DNA from: Coriobacteriia bacterium
Lineage (GTDB): Bacteria > Actinomycetota > Coriobacteriia > Anaerosomatales > JAAXUF01
Reading direction: 5' to 3'
NCBI GenBank assembly: GCA_013336165.1
Contig: JAAXUF010000006.1
Location: forward strand, 62,001 to 126,000
Length of the DNA: 64,000 nt
Positions 1 through 8,445 of this stretch are shown piece after piece. The notes beneath the pieces are model-generated. The model was given only the letters and a program-made list of their open reading frames with translations. It was not told where the DNA came from and searched no databases. A program made the translations under genes and the position numbers. The stretch's first letter is position 1; each line of letters opens with the position of its first letter.

Positions 1-71
1 CCGGCATGCAGGAGGAAGCGGCTGCTAAAGTGGACCTGATGATGGATGATGTGCTCAGGAATGCCAGCTGA
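1..71 (+). CDS. C-terminal end of an unidentified protein (partial)
   Basis: An open frame enters from the left edge and ends at TGA 69-71. The visible residues are GMQEEAAAKVDLMMDDVLRNAS, an acidic helical tail. The next gene starts 12 bases after the stop on the same strand, which is operon-like spacing. Too little is visible to name a family. A short antitoxin or regulator is possible, but nothing proves it. Confidence 0.35.
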   Translation, partial: GMQEEAAAKVDLMMDDVLRNAS

Positions 72-82
72 GGGGACACTAA

Positions 83-331
83 ATGGACGAGCGAAGAATG
101 ACCGAGCAGGAAGCAGCGCGCGACTTCCCTGATGAGTACGCCAGGCTATCGAGTCGCCCAGAGAATACCGATCGAGTGTGGGCGTACCAAGAGACTGAGC
201 ATCGGCCCGGGCTCGTCCGTATCCCCCGGCTCGCTCTCTTCGCGACTGGCTCTGAGGGCCGAGTTCGCATCACAGTCGACGGCAATGGTTTCAGCGTGAA
301 CAACAACACCGACGACGAACCCAGAGACTAG
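83..331 (+). CDS. Hypothetical protein, 82 aa
   Basis: This is a small soluble protein without a signal peptide or membrane segment. The N-terminal third is charged and helical (MDERRMTEQEAARDF) and the C-terminal half looks like a short beta-rich segment (RVRITVDGNGFSV). It starts at ATG 83, just after the partial upstream gene, and is followed at 437 by a coiled-coil protein on the same strand, so the three may form one operon. I recognise no family. It lies at the edge of the accessory region, where small orphan genes are common. A complementary-strand frame covers the same span but has a non-protein-like composition. Confidence 0.5.
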   Translation: MDERRMTEQEAARDFPDEYARLSSRPENTDRVWAYQETEHRPGLVRIPRLALFATGSEGRVRITVDGNGFSVNNNTDDEPRD

Positions 332-436
332 CGAGAGCCGACGTTGTCAATCAAACCCAATCACGATGATTTGCTGGCCGTTGCCGGGGGGGGGGTTATC
401 ATTATCCCAACTTCACGCTACTACTTTGGAGAGCCA

Positions 437-817
437 ATGGTCGCACCCGTTGATAAGCAGGACGACCTGTCGCAAGCCGAGTTAGACGAAATCCTTCGCC
501 TGAACGCCGAAGCCGACAAAGAAGCGGCGGTATTGTTGTCGTCGCAGCGAGAAGCGGCGGAAACCCTGCTAGCGTCGCAGCGAAGAGCGGCGGAGACTCT
601 GCTCGCAAATCGGCGGCGGGCACTCGACGCGCGGCCCGAGGCACACAGCGCGAACCTGATAGCAGCGCACGAGGCTGCGACTGAAGTCCTGCTGGAATCA
701 CAGAGGCAAGCGAGCGATGTGTTGTTGGCGGCTCAACGGGAAGCGGCGGCGATTCTTCTGCATGCAAGACTGAAGGTACTCGACGATAGGCAGGCAGTCG
801 AGAAGCCCCGGGGCTGA
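437..817 (+). CDS. Hendecad-repeat coiled-coil protein, 126 aa
   Basis: Function is unknown. From about residue 28 the protein is almost wholly made of 11-residue repeats of the form (E/R)AAETLLASQR, recurring about seven times with one 8-residue interruption near the middle. Hendecad periodicity of this kind forms right-handed, tightly packed coiled coils. I place the start at ATG 437 because GGAGAG lies 5-6 bases upstream. An in-frame TTG at 344 would add 31 residues but has no comparable ribosome site and would read through a G-rich run. Similar repeats serve as signalling helices in larger sensor proteins (general knowledge). Here the repeat stands alone after a short acidic head, so it may be a scaffold or an oligomerisation partner. 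Confidence 0.6.
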   Translation: MVAPVDKQDDLSQAELDEILRLNAEADKEAAVLLSSQREAAETLLASQRRAAETLLANRRRALDARPEAHSANLIAAHEAATEVLLESQRQASDVLLAAQREAAAILLHARLKVLDDRQAVEKPRG

Positions 818-1157
818 GGTCGCGTGTCGATAGTTGCGGTTGCGGATCTGGCGGGCATGCGGGGGAACCGAAACGGGGTTGCCCCCACAGGGACAGGAAC
901 CCCCTCCACCCCCTCTTTCGCCTATTCCTGCCCCTGTGCTACCACTCGGATTCGCACTACGCGGGTGTGGCGGACGAGCTATTGGCCCGGCCCTGAGTGA
1001 GTCTCGAAGTATTGCCGGGTCTTCAGCTTCTGTTTCAGCCAATAGCCTTCGTATCGTCAGATTCGCGAGGCTCTGGATCAGCCCAAGCAGCGATGACCTC
1101 AAAACCGAGACCGAGCTGCCCCCACGATCACGTACCTCGCTTCCAAGTTCGTGCCGG
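818..1157. other. Gene-free interval, 340 bp
   Basis: No convincing gene is seen. It lies between the convergent ends of the coiled-coil protein and the membrane protein. It contains a C-rich pyrimidine tract around 900-945. Open frames exist in both directions but have low-complexity Arg/Pro/Gly-rich translations typical of non-coding GC-rich DNA. A short helical stretch on the minus strand around 1040-1100 could be a gene remnant, but this is not supported further. Confidence 0.4.
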
Positions 1158-1931
1158 CTACTTCTTTAGCTTCGCCTGGTCCTCAGTGCTCAGACCGCCG
1201 ACTACGCCAGGGTGAACGTAGAAGTCCGGTGCTCCTGTGAACGCATCCCAGTAGTAACCGTTTGCGACGTTTGTCTCGTATGCCTTCCAGTCTGTTGCGT
1301 CGGCCTTCTTGCGATCCCAGTAGATTCGAGCGCCAGCCGTCTTGGATTCAGCCCCGCCAGACGACACCATCGTGACGATCGCCGTTACATCGACTGCGGT
1401 CACATTTGTGTTGGCAAAGAGAGCCTTGAACATACTGCTACTCGTCTTCGCAAGATCCATGAGCATAGGTCTTGGTGCAAGACCGGCTCCCCCGCTTGGC
1501 GCATAGCTCACATGGACAATCTTGTCGTTGGCCGCGTCGGTCCCCAAGTTGTCTTTGACCTCAACGGTCACAAGAGTCGCTCCGCTGCCGAGTGAAGAAC
1601 CAACTGCGTCTTTGACGGTGGCCTCGGTCACTTCGGCACGGTCGAATGTGACCTTCGCTGCTACGTTCGCCGCTTGTGTGGTCTCGCTCGCCTGAACCGT
1701 CTGCGTATTGGGATCGTAGTTCGCTGAACCTCCGAGCAGTTCGGCCCCAAACACACCCAGAAAGAGCGCTGCGACGATGCCTGCCGCGCTCAGTACCAGT
1801 CTCACCGGCACGTTGAACTTGCCTTGACGCCACATTTTGTAGAGAGCCCAGATGATGGTAATCGGCAGAAGCGCAATGCCAAGCCCCCACTTGAGCCAGG
1901 TCGGCATGCCTGTTTTGGTCGAGTCGGTCAC
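1158..1931 (-). CDS. Membrane-anchored hypothetical protein, 257 aa
   Basis: The N-terminal 70 residues hold two hydrophobic helices (around 14-30 and 43-66) separated by a short basic loop (MWRQGK), so the chain probably makes a hairpin in the membrane. The remaining ~185 residues form one domain with alternating beta-strand character (e.g. ATLVTVEVKDNLG) and a conserved-looking aromatic C-terminal part containing YWDAF and PDFYVHPG. The start is GTG 1931 with a purine-rich GGGGAAGGGG just upstream. It resembles small secreted-domain proteins of Actinobacteria, but I recognise no family. The gene is divergent from the XRE regulator at 2080, so the C-box-like operator between them could influence both. 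Confidence 0.6.
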   Translation of the reverse strand: MTDSTKTGMPTWLKWGLGIALLPITIIWALYKMWRQGKFNVPVRLVLSAAGIVAALFLGVFGAELLGGSANYDPNTQTVQASETTQAANVAAKVTFDRAEVTEATVKDAVGSSLGSGATLVTVEVKDNLGTDAANDKIVHVSYAPSGGAGLAPRPMLMDLAKTSSSMFKALFANTNVTAVDVTAIVTMVSSGGAESKTAGARIYWDRKKADATDWKAYETNVANGYYWDAFTGAPDFYVHPGVVGGLSTEDQAKLKK

Positions 1932-2027
1932 GTCGGATTCCCCTTCCCCGCAAGTAACTGGAAGCGACTTCCTTTTGAGTCGCGGTGCTGACTATACGTC
2001 ACACCTAGAGGAGAACTCAATCACTGA

Positions 2028-2062
2028 ATGTGACTCATAGTCCGTAGACCTATAGTCATCAG
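2028..2062 (+). promoter_or_regulatory. C-box-like paired operator upstream of XRE gene
   Basis: Two related palindromes lie side by side. GACTcatAGTC (2032-2042) is perfect. GACCtatAGTC (2047-2057) has one arm mismatch. Centres are 15 bp apart with CCGTA between. From memory this matches the operator layout of restriction-modification controller (C) proteins of the Esp1396I/AhdI/PvuII type (ACTTATAGTCCGTG core). A further TGAC..GTCA palindrome lies at 1989-2001. The start codon follows 17 bases after the operator with no Shine-Dalgarno sequence, as in leaderless C-protein transcripts. Confidence 0.65.
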
Positions 2063-2079
2063 CACCGTTTACTCGACAC

Positions 2080-2331
2080 ATGGCAGAAGAGCGGAATCCA
2101 TGCACTGAATTCGGCAAGAGGCTGCGTGAGCTCAGGCTCGAGCGCGGGCTCTCACAGGAGCAGCTCGGTGAGCTCTCCGGGCTCGATAGGACCTACATAT
2201 CGAGCGCTGAGGCTGGGCGCAGAAACGTGTCGCTCAAGACGATCTGCAAGTTGGCAGAGGCTCTGGGGGTTGAAGCAGGAACGCTGGTATCGAGCTCCGC
2301 TCAAGTCACCCATGAGCCAAGTACTGGCTAA
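2080..2331 (+). CDS. XRE-family regulator, probable orphan C protein of restriction-modification type
   Basis: This 83-residue protein is essentially one helix-turn-helix domain (residues ~10-68). The XRE signature is plain: LRELRLERGLSQEQLGELSG for the first helices, then DRTYISSAEAGRRNVS for the recognition helix, then an ALGV ending. Size and sequence fit controller proteins that time restriction endonuclease expression. The upstream GACT..AGTC pair (2028-2062) supports that role, and the missing ribosome site fits leaderless translation. The usual partner endonuclease gene does not follow: the next gene is convergent and begins 6 bases beyond the stop. No methyltransferase is visible in the window. 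It is either an orphan remnant or controls something else. General XRE function is near certain, C-protein identity is likely. Confidence 0.85.
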   Translation: MAEERNPCTEFGKRLRELRLERGLSQEQLGELSGLDRTYISSAEAGRRNVSLKTICKLAEALGVEAGTLVSSSAQVTHEPSTG

Positions 2332-2336
2332 CCGGC

Positions 2337-3646
2337 TCAGCTTCCTTCCGCGCCAGTGATTGAGCTCCAGCTACGGCGGAGAATCGCGCCACGATCAGCT
2401 CGCAATCCTCGCAGCGCAGCAATCGTAGCCTGCGACACGTCTTGGTTGAACTCGCGTCCTTGCCCGCGGACCCCAGCCGCCGCCAGCAAAGCGACACGCC
2501 GTTCACTTTCGGCAATCCAAGATTCGAGATTCTCGAACGTGGCATCAAATGTATCTTTCGAACTAGCCGCCACCTGCAGCCTCAAGCAACTGAGGTAATG
2601 ACGGAACGCTTCGCTTTCGCTGAATTTGACTGCGCTAGGCTGAGGTGCAGTGAAGAGACGATCCACGCCTTCCTTAGGGTAGTCTCCCCCTGGACGGAGG
2701 AGCTCAAGTACGCTCCCTTTGGACGCAACGTCTAGATACGGGAGACCATACTCAGAAAGAGCCTCTGGACTGTAGAACCAAGTCTTCCGTTTACGGATTT
2801 CCTCTTCGTAGGCCGCCTGGAACTTCTCGGGTGGGAACGAACGTACATTCATCCAAGTCCCGGACGCGATTGCATCGGCACCTGCGCTCGCGAGGGCAAG
2901 CATCTGGTGTTGGCAGTAGCCCACCAACACATGCTTTCCGAGCAATCGGATGCCAGCCGTAAGGTCGAGTACATTTCCAAGCCACACCGGGTCGTCAACG
3001 AGGTACTGCCCGCCCGGATGCTGTACCACTAGGTAGATCCAGCCGACATCAATAGCCCGAATATGGGCCAAGACCTCGTCGACGACTTCGTTGCTCATTA
3101 CAGTAGAATCGGAGAGCGCGATGGTAAGCATGGTGTTCTGGCCGAGGATGCCAAGCGAGTCTGCTTCTTGGACAAGGATCTCCTGCTGGCCGATCCAACG
3201 GTCAATCTCAGAAGGAGAGTCCGCGAGGATCCCCGGTAGAATGACACGACCACAGCCAATACGATTCTGCAGCGATGCGAGCCGACCTAGCAGTGTCCGC
3301 CACTCGGCAGGGTTCAGAACATGAGACTCCTCGAACTCGCTTGGCCAGTAGTCGTGCGACTGCAGGCGGGCGTGGTCGGCGTGTGGCAAATAGAACTGAG
3401 GGTCTAGAAGCGGCTGTCCGCCTATGCTGCACACATCCGAGGCAAGCTGAGTCAGCTGCGCATCAGTCATGTCGCGCGGGCTCAGCACAACGGTTCCCCC
3501 GCCCCAAGCCTCAATAAGCGACCGAGTATGCGCCATCATCCCGTATCCGAACTGAAGCGCCAGTTCCATTGTCATCTCCGCCAGTCTCAACCGGTTCCGC
3601 GTCGTGTTCCTGAAGATCTGAAGACTCGCATGGACATACAAGTCCA

Positions 3647-3647
<1 letters not shown>
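2337..3647 (-). CDS. TIM-barrel-like protein of unknown function in defence-like operon
   Basis: This is the last gene of the minus-strand operon. Its GTG start shares one base with the kinase stop (TAGTG), so the two are translationally coupled. The 436-residue chain looks like an alpha/beta barrel: recurring strand-helix units and loop motifs such as WGGGTVVLSPRDM (~50-62), QHPGGQYLVDDP (~210), GYCQHQMLALASAGADAIAS (~245-265) and TWMNVRSFPP. The C-terminal ~100 residues are helical. Glycine-rich turns after putative strands suggest an enzyme. It has some flavour of tRNA-guanine-transglycosylase-like barrels, but the DSGGFQ signature of that family is absent, so I assign no function. Pairing with a kinase and a nuclease suggests it modifies or senses a nucleotide or nucleic acid, which is speculative. 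Confidence 0.7.
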
Positions 3648-4507
<860 letters not shown>

Positions 4508-4535
4508 GATCCCCCCACGTGAATACTCTCGGAGA

Positions 4536-5246
4536 CTACAATGTCGCGCGCCACGCCCAGTCACTAAACATCCAACTGACATATGACACAGGGAGACGTC
4601 GCTCAATTGCAGGCAACTTTGGCTTGGTGATTGTTGTCTGAGACGTCAGGAGTCCAACCCCCATCCTTTCAGCCTCGTTCAGTAGCCGAACACTTGGCTC
4701 CGTCCCAGTAAGGAAGAACGACTCCGATGCGAACCAGCTGTTTCTCACGGCCTGGTGCAACCCCGAAGTGCTTCCAGACATCTTCGCTTCGATTGCTACA
4801 AGCCTCCGTACTGCAAAAGTCTGCTCCAATGCGGCCGCACGGAAGGTAGATCCGTCTGACTCTACAGTCTGCGCAGCAATCAACCTCTCCAATGAGCGTT
4901 TGACTGGCGAACCGAATCTTTCGGCCAATGATTCTGCGGTTGATTGCCCTGCAAGCGACAGCAGCTGCAACAGTCTAAAGTCGTCCTCACCCAGTCCGAC
5001 TCTCGCTTCAGGCCAAGAGCGACAAATAGAAGGATCCCAGAAGGCAATTACCGCGTCAGGATAGCCTCCGTCGATTCTCGGCTCGATGAAACAACTGACA
5101 TGACATCGCTTAGTGGATTTCAGACACGGGTCTGCAAGGAACTCCTCCAGGAGTGTCAACTCTGGTCCGACAGTGGATCGCCGAAACGCCGGTCCACCCT
5201 TTGGAGCGAGTCCCGAATAGCGGCTCACTGTGTTCGCCGAGATCAT
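4536..5246 (-). CDS. PD-(D/E)xK-like nuclease with embedded winged-helix segment
   Basis: The protein has 236 residues as drawn. A candidate nuclease core is split: PDAVIAFWDP (~62-72) supplies the PD element and LVAIEAKMS (~149-157) the ExK element, each at the end of a predicted strand. The ~80 residues between them look like a winged helix (DDFRLLQLLSLAG... ERFGSPVKRSLERLIAAQTV). The tail has QAVRNSWFASESFFL, common after the core in restriction-like folds. The ATG at 5246 overlaps the stop of a small upstream frame (ATGA). The N-terminus may be incomplete: adjacent frames also look protein-like, so a frameshift is possible. Presumed target is DNA. Function rests on motif spacing alone. 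Confidence 0.55.
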   Translation of the reverse strand: MISANTVSRYSGLAPKGGPAFRRSTVGPELTLLEEFLADPCLKSTKRCHVSCFIEPRIDGGYPDAVIAFWDPSICRSWPEARVGLGEDDFRLLQLLSLAGQSTAESLAERFGSPVKRSLERLIAAQTVESDGSTFRAAALEQTFAVRRLVAIEAKMSGSTSGLHQAVRNSWFASESFFLTGTEPSVRLLNEAERMGVGLLTSQTTITKPKLPAIERRLPVSYVSWMFSDWAWRATL

Positions 5247-5572
5247 GCAAGTCCCCCTGGACTAGCGTCGGTAGAACCTCCGCCACCGTGCGGCCCTCTG
5301 CCTCGAAGTATTGCAGAGGGCAAGCATTCGAGCAACGCATTAAGCTTCGTGAAACGATCCATCGGTTGGGTGGCGCAAAGTGCAGCCAAAATGAGCCTCG
5401 CCCGCGACTTGCATGGAACCGTGAGCACAAGAAGGGACTCGATACGAAGGATTGGGCGGTCCCCTAACGCGAAATCGGAGAGATGCGGACGTGGGCTGAT
5501 TCCGATTGCGCCTACTGCACCTACTGGCGCCGGCTTGCCAACGTTCGACCTGTGCATACGTACCCACTCCAC
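5243..5572 (-). CDS. Small coupled ORF or frameshifted N-terminus of the nuclease
   Basis: A 109-codon frame starts 28 bases after the upstream gene and its TGA overlaps the next ATG. Its middle (SRARLILAALCATQPMDRFT, then KLNALLECLPS) looks like a helical DNA-binding segment, while the last 20 residues (GPHGGGGSTDASPGGLA) do not look like folded protein. In the next frame, around 5240-5320, the translation QYFEAEGRTVAEVLPTLVQG is more protein-like, and after 5246 the nuclease frame takes over. Two explanations fit: a genuine small coupled protein, or one longer gene broken by two frameshifts (mutation or assembly error). I cannot separate them by reading. Confidence 0.35.
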   Translation of the reverse strand: MEWVRMHRSNVGKPAPVGAVGAIGISPRPHLSDFALGDRPILRIESLLVLTVPCKSRARLILAALCATQPMDRFTKLNALLECLPSAILRGRGPHGGGGSTDASPGGLA

Positions 5573-5599
5573 GTCAAATCGGTACGAATACGCAACGCC

Positions 5600-6403
5600 C
5601 TACTTGAAGGGCGGCGAGTAGATCCCTATGCACGAGAATTGCGTCGGGTGGGTGATGGTTGTGCCCACAAAGAGATGCACATTCCTCTTCTTCGGCCCCA
5701 TTTGTTCGTTGTACTTGTCGAGCACGTCGTTCTTCGCTTTTTCGGATCCCCACTTAGCTAACTGCCCTCGATACAACTCATACGGTTCCCAATCGAATAC
5801 CTGCAAATCATGCCCCGTGCAGTCAGGATTATCTGCGCATCTGAACTTGTATCTGAACGTCCAAGGCACTTTCTGCAACGGCTTCTTGGACGTCTCAAAC
5901 AGACTCTCCTGGTTCATAATGGCCAACTGTTTGTCGCTCCATGTCGCAGCATCAGATTGCAGGTAGAACTCTGCGTCGTCGGCAACTCGCACAAGCCCGA
6001 TCGACCCTTCGAACTTGTCCGCGCGCACCTGCAGATGCTCCATCGTGCTGGCCATGGGCAGTATGAGCTGGTCTCGCCGCACCCAGTCTGGCTTGTCCTT
6101 CTTGCCTCCTTTGTAGAAGGCATCCACGGTCTTGATGCTCTCGGACACAGGAGTATAGGTGTCCCGACGACAGTCCGCTGCTTTGTGTGTCACGTCAGCC
6201 TCGATGACATGCCACTTCTTGAACCACTGTGAGTATGGTAAGTCCCTGAATCTCACAGGGTAGAGACGCACGAACTGTTGGCGATCAACATCAACTCCGG
6301 CAGTACAGACGGTCTCCTCGTACCTGGTGCTTGGATTCGGATACGTCTTTACGGTGACGACGATGCGTCTACGCTCGCCCATAGCGAAGATGCCTAACTT
6401 CAT
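5600..6403 (-). CDS. Conserved hypothetical protein paired with DUF488, 267 aa
   Basis: A beta-rich soluble protein. Features: RRRIVVTVKTYPNPSTRYEE near the start, FVRLYPVRFRDLPYSQW and WHVIEADVTHK in the first 80 residues, and near the C-terminus CADNPDCTGHDL (a Cys/His cluster that could bind metal) followed by VHLFVGTTITHPTQF. The gene starts inside the 3' end of the DUF488 gene (ATG 6403, or ATG 6382 giving 260 aa), a coupling that indicates a joint role. Homologues of this type seem to accompany DUF488 proteins in accessory islands (recollection, not checked). The twin beta-barrel look suggests an OB-like nucleic-acid-binding fold. No catalytic residues are obvious. Confidence 0.65.
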   Translation of the reverse strand: MKLGIFAMGERRRIVVTVKTYPNPSTRYEETVCTAGVDVDRQQFVRLYPVRFRDLPYSQWFKKWHVIEADVTHKAADCRRDTYTPVSESIKTVDAFYKGGKKDKPDWVRRDQLILPMASTMEHLQVRADKFEGSIGLVRVADDAEFYLQSDAATWSDKQLAIMNQESLFETSKKPLQKVPWTFRYKFRCADNPDCTGHDLQVFDWEPYELYRGQLAKWGSEKAKNDVLDKYNEQMGPKKRNVHLFVGTTITHPTQFSCIGIYSPPFK

Positions 6404-6818
6404 AGCCCGGCAGAAGAGGAACGATCGATTCCGCGATGATGCTTCTGTGACAGGATGCAGGGTCCTCTTCGAAGCATACGAGACAGACTCGGCTGTCGGC
6501 AGCCAGCGATCTCAGTTGCTCCAGTGCATCCGGCCGATCCTTGAGACTCCGTTTGAACTCTACGGCGAATTCCTCGAATGCCCAGCCAGATTTGAGCCTC
6601 TCCCTCTGCGGTTTCGGATTGCCGAGGGCGCGAAGGTGTACGTACTCAATTCCGTTCGCCCGCAGTAACTCAGCGAGCCGGGACTTTGAGAAGCCTCTCT
6701 TTCTACTGATTGGCATCTCACGCACGTCTACCACCACTTGAATGCGCTGAACCCTGAGCCGTTCGACCCATTGCTCAACGGTGAATCCCTCATATCCGAT
6801 CGTGCATAGTGGCGTCAT
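6369..6818 (-). CDS. DUF488 family protein
   Basis: A 149-residue DUF488 domain. It opens with PLCTIGYEGFT, the family's strand-turn signature, then VVDVREMPISRKRGFSKSRL and ends with VCLVCFEEDPASCHRS, whose Cys and His residues are the conserved features of the family. The start is ATG 6818, preceded by GGGGGTGG. The longer open frame to 7034 would run into the tRNA-Ser repeat. DUF488 proteins are small and of unsettled biochemical role. They are often carried on mobile islands beside helicases or unknown partners (general knowledge). Here it is the first gene of the minus-strand operon that continues to the nuclease, kinase and barrel protein, and it begins about 210 bases downstream of tRNA-like repeat 1. 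Confidence 0.85.
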   Translation of the reverse strand: MTPLCTIGYEGFTVEQWVERLRVQRIQVVVDVREMPISRKRGFSKSRLAELLRANGIEYVHLRALGNPKPQRERLKSGWAFEEFAVEFKRSLKDRPDALEQLRSLAADSRVCLVCFEEDPASCHRSIIAESIVPLLPGYEVRHLRYGRA

Positions 6819-7026
6819 ATGATCCACCCCCAGCTGTATCTGCGGCGTCAATGGGAAGCGACCAGCGCTCAGGGCAAGAGTACCAGAAAGGTTCGTGGTT
6901 TGGACTATGCGAGTATGCGGTGATTGGCCTGCAGCGACAACGTCGACGTGCCGCTGGAGCAGCCCTGGCAACGACTGACTTGAGGGCGGTCGGGGCTCCT
7001 TTAAGTCATCATTGAGAGCGCCAAAA

Positions 7027-7179
7027 TGAATCAAAACCCCAGCTCAGAGGCCCGATCGATGGTTTTCGAGACCGCCGCATTCAACCACTCTGCCACCTCT
7101 CCGCGGTGACACACCCTCGCGCGTGCGAGAGCGGCGACTTCGCAGTATAGCGAGGAGGTGCGGGTGGGGCAATCAAAAC
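7027..7179 (-). repeat. tRNA-Ser-like direct repeat, copy 1
   Basis: On the minus strand the tRNA-like 5' end is at 7102: GGAGAGG acceptor strand, D arm (TGGCAGAGTGG), anticodon loop CTCGAAA (anticodon CGA), variable region, then GGGGT and the T-loop TTTGATT, where similarity to a tRNA stops. The 3' T-stem and acceptor strands are absent, so no functional tRNA is encoded. About 70 bp of upstream flank is also shared, with TATACT and the hairpin CTCGC-acgc-GCGAG. The 9-mer AATCAAAAC occurs at both ends (7029-7037 and 7171-7179). Confidence 0.85.
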
Positions 7180-7262
7180 CGCTGCTGACTCACCACCATC
7201 TCCAGTCGCGGCGAGATGGCTGGGACAGAAACTGATCATTTCATAAGTGCCCAGCCTGTTAG

Positions 7263-7451
7263 CTAGCGGTGCCGCCCCCAGACAGTCAAGCCCAGAAACA
7301 CGGTCCAGCAGATTCCGATAATGACGTATACAGCAATGATTGCTCTTCTGCGACGACCTTCTGCCTTTGGAAAATGTCCCCTCACAAGCCAAGGAGAAGA
7401 TATCGCGATCAGCGGCCCTACTGAGAGAAGTACCCACTCGCCGGTAGTCAC
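7263..7451 (-). CDS. Small membrane protein, 62 aa
   Basis: Two hydrophobic helices (roughly residues 6-23 and 38-57) flank a basic loop (KAEGRRRRA), predicting a hairpin with the loop in the cytoplasm. It starts at GTG 7451 with AGGGA seven bases upstream, which is why I regard it as real despite its size. It lies 70 bases downstream of the AbiEii toxin on the same strand and between two tRNA-Ser-like repeats, so it belongs to the AbiE cargo block. I know no family. A role in toxin delivery or an unrelated passenger are both possible. Confidence 0.4.
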   Translation of the reverse strand: MTTGEWVLLSVGPLIAISSPWLVRGHFPKAEGRRRRAIIAVYVIIGICWTVFLGLTVWGRHR

Positions 7452-7521
7452 CTTGGTTCCCTACTATCATTGATTTCGTGCGAAGACCGCTTCTGGGGCC
7501 GGACACCGAGACTCGTCTCCA

Positions 7522-8445
7522 TCACGACGCCGACCACCCTTCAGTTCGCACCCACACACCGTCGAAGGGCTTCTCGGCCGCAGCGGCAGCAGCAACTGGC
7601 ATGACAAACGCCGCGATGAGATCGACGGCCTCTGCAAGACTAGGCGGCGTAGCATCAGCTGTGAGACCGACCTTCTTCACGAACACCGCCCACTGGGCCT
7701 GCACCTCCGACCGACCGGTGCATTCAATCCCCAGCTCCTCCGGCCGAGTCGTAGGCAACGCGGTCCCACGTTGCCCGAATGTCGCCACAAGGCTCGCGTG
7801 CAGATCCTCGCCCTTGAATGGAACGGAGTTCGCCAGCATCCAGATGTCGTAATAGTCCTTCACTCGGCTATTGAGCAGGCCTTTGCTGATCATCGTCTCG
7901 AACTTCTCGGCCACTGCCGTGGACGGCTGGTATGCGAGGATGCGCGGGGCGTCCATATCGAGCAGCGTCGGGTAGTTCACCCATCCGGGTTCTGGCACAG
8001 CCAAGTCATCGATTCCGATGTCAAGCTGGAGACGAATGCGCGCACCAGATAGAGTTCCCTCAATTGTCGCGCGCACCCCTGGGTATCTGTCCTCCACGGT
8101 AATCGGCATAGCGTCGACAGCCGATGAGAACTCCATGCCATCGGCTACCTCAATGGCGAGGCACTCGCGAATCACTTCCGTGACAGCTTCTGGCGAGTTG
8201 TCGATGCGTCCCAAGAAGTCTATGTCTCGAGTGGGCCGAGCGACGGCGCCGTCCCACACTCGCAGCATGGCCGCCCCTTTCACAATCAGGCGGTCAGCCC
8301 ACTGGGTCTTCGATAGGCGATAGAGGAAGCGTTCCATCGCGTAGTACTGAAGGGCCTGGTTGAAATCGAGCCCGATTTCGTCAGCCTTGTTCTTTAGACG
8401 CGCTCGAATCGAGGTGGACAGGTCTGAAGGATGTCGCGCGGTCAC
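7522..8445 (-). CDS. abiEii: AbiEii toxin, nucleotidyltransferase
   Basis: Toxin of a type IV AbiE toxin-antitoxin system, 307 residues. The nucleotidyltransferase core is visible: VKGAAMLRVW (the family usually has KGG) followed by RPTRDIDFLGR with the two metal-binding Asp residues (~75-85), then QLDIGIDDLAVP for the third acidic strand (~145). KVDYY-type motif RVKDYYDIWML (~205) is also typical. Characterised AbiEii-family toxins transfer nucleotides, in mycobacterial MenT examples to tRNA including serine acceptors (established knowledge), which is notable beside tRNA-Ser fragments. The GTG start overlaps the antitoxin stop by 4 bases. The alanine-rich stretch near the C-terminus (MPVAAAAAAE) is unusual but probably surface. 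Confidence 0.9.
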   Translation of the reverse strand: MTARHPSDLSTSIRARLKNKADEIGLDFNQALQYYAMERFLYRLSKTQWADRLIVKGAAMLRVWDGAVARPTRDIDFLGRIDNSPEAVTEVIRECLAIEVADGMEFSSAVDAMPITVEDRYPGVRATIEGTLSGARIRLQLDIGIDDLAVPEPGWVNYPTLLDMDAPRILAYQPSTAVAEKFETMISKGLLNSRVKDYYDIWMLANSVPFKGEDLHASLVATFGQRGTALPTTRPEELGIECTGRSEVQAQWAVFVKKVGLTADATPPSLAEAVDLIAAFVMPVAAAAAAEKPFDGVWVRTEGWSAS

